Assembly (NCBI GenBank): GCA_902571005.1
Contig: CACGAG010000008.1
Coordinates: 1 to 64,000 of the forward strand
Origin: an uncultured Pelagibacteraceae bacterium
GTDB taxonomy: Bacteria > Pseudomonadota > Alphaproteobacteria > Pelagibacterales > AG-422-B15
Direction: 5' to 3'
DNA: 64,000 bases
Shown here: positions 63,572-64,000 of the stretch, piece after piece
Numbering within the stretch: the stretch's first letter is position 1
How the letters are laid out: every line of letters starts with the position of its first letter
Notes under the pieces: generated by a model
Databases searched by the model: none
What the model saw: the letters and a program-made list of their open reading frames with translations, nothing else
What the model was told of the DNA's origin: nothing
Position numbers and translations under genes: made by a program

Positions 63572-64000
63572 ATGGTTCCTAGTTTTTTTAAGAAATTAGG
63601 TCCTATTGGTAGTGATTTAATAAAGTCTAAAATTAATTGCAAAGCTGTCAATGTTACAAGGGATGATTATTTTGATAATTTTGTAAGTATCATCAATGTT
63701 TCAAATAATTCACTATCTTTTTTATATGACAATGAAAAAATAGGTGACAATTTGCCACTGAGCTCTGGTGTCTTATGTACAGAGAAAATGGCTAATAAAA
63801 TAAACCCAAATCAAAAAAAATTTATTGTACGCAATGTGCAAGAATCTGTAGCAAAGTTATCAAATATTTTTTACAGAGACTTTACTGAAAAAGAAAAAAT
63901 GAATTTTGATAATCCAGTATTTGGAGAAAACTGCGAAATTGGTAATAATGTTACAATTGAAAACGGAGTAATAATTGGAAAAAATGTAAAAATAAATCAT
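63572..64000 (+). CDS. lpxD: UDP-3-O-acylglucosamine N-acyltransferase, N-terminal part (truncated by window end)
   Basis: Own translation MVPSFFKKLGPIGSDL...NPVFGENCEIGNNVTIENGVIIGKNVKINH: LpxD N-domain followed by hexapeptide repeats; position after skp. Confidence 0.85.
   Translation, partial: MVPSFFKKLGPIGSDLIKSKINCKAVNVTRDDYFDNFVSIINVSNNSLSFLYDNEKIGDNLPLSSGVLCTEKMANKINPNQKKFIVRNVQESVAKLSNIFYRDFTEKEKMNFDNPVFGENCEIGNNVTIENGVIIGKNVKINH

Overview
The window is a low-GC, very gene-dense chromosomal segment. Gene content and order point to a streamlined (probably marine) alphaproteobacterium; that placement is inference. Conserved blocks, left to right: gyrA(3' part)-coaD-ppi-queA-tgt; glnB-glnII-glnA (minus strand) next to nnrDE; tRNA-Leu-tig-clpP-clpX-lon-hupB-tRNA-Val-tRNA-Asp; nuoA-N-birA-coaX-rnj-mce-DUF1467-proS-lolC-lolD-dnaE; rpsB-tsf-pyrH-frr-uppS-cdsA-dxr-bamA-skp-lpxD (truncated by the window end). 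Accessory-looking genes are an enoyl-CoA hydratase, an aldehyde dehydrogenase, an acyl-CoA carboxylase beta subunit, an acyl-CoA dehydrogenase, a secreted carboxylesterase, and a five-gene block between tRNA-Asp and nuoA (ceramidase-like, small membrane protein, flavodoxin-fold, GST, SMP-30). I saw no CRISPR array, transposase, integrase, phage gene or recognised defence/toxin system. The most interesting observations are architectural: an interleaved cluster of four genes with overlapping convergent stops and a 19-bp divergent gap that looks like two noncontiguous operons; five convergent junctions with 0 or -4 bp spacing; a 24.7-kb run of 23 genes with no gap over 6 bp; an SD-sequestering leader upstream of rpsB; a PII protein with a T-loop one residue shorter than E. 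coli GlnB; a long NuoG C-terminal region with a repeated W-D-L-Q motif; and no rseP between dxr and bamA.
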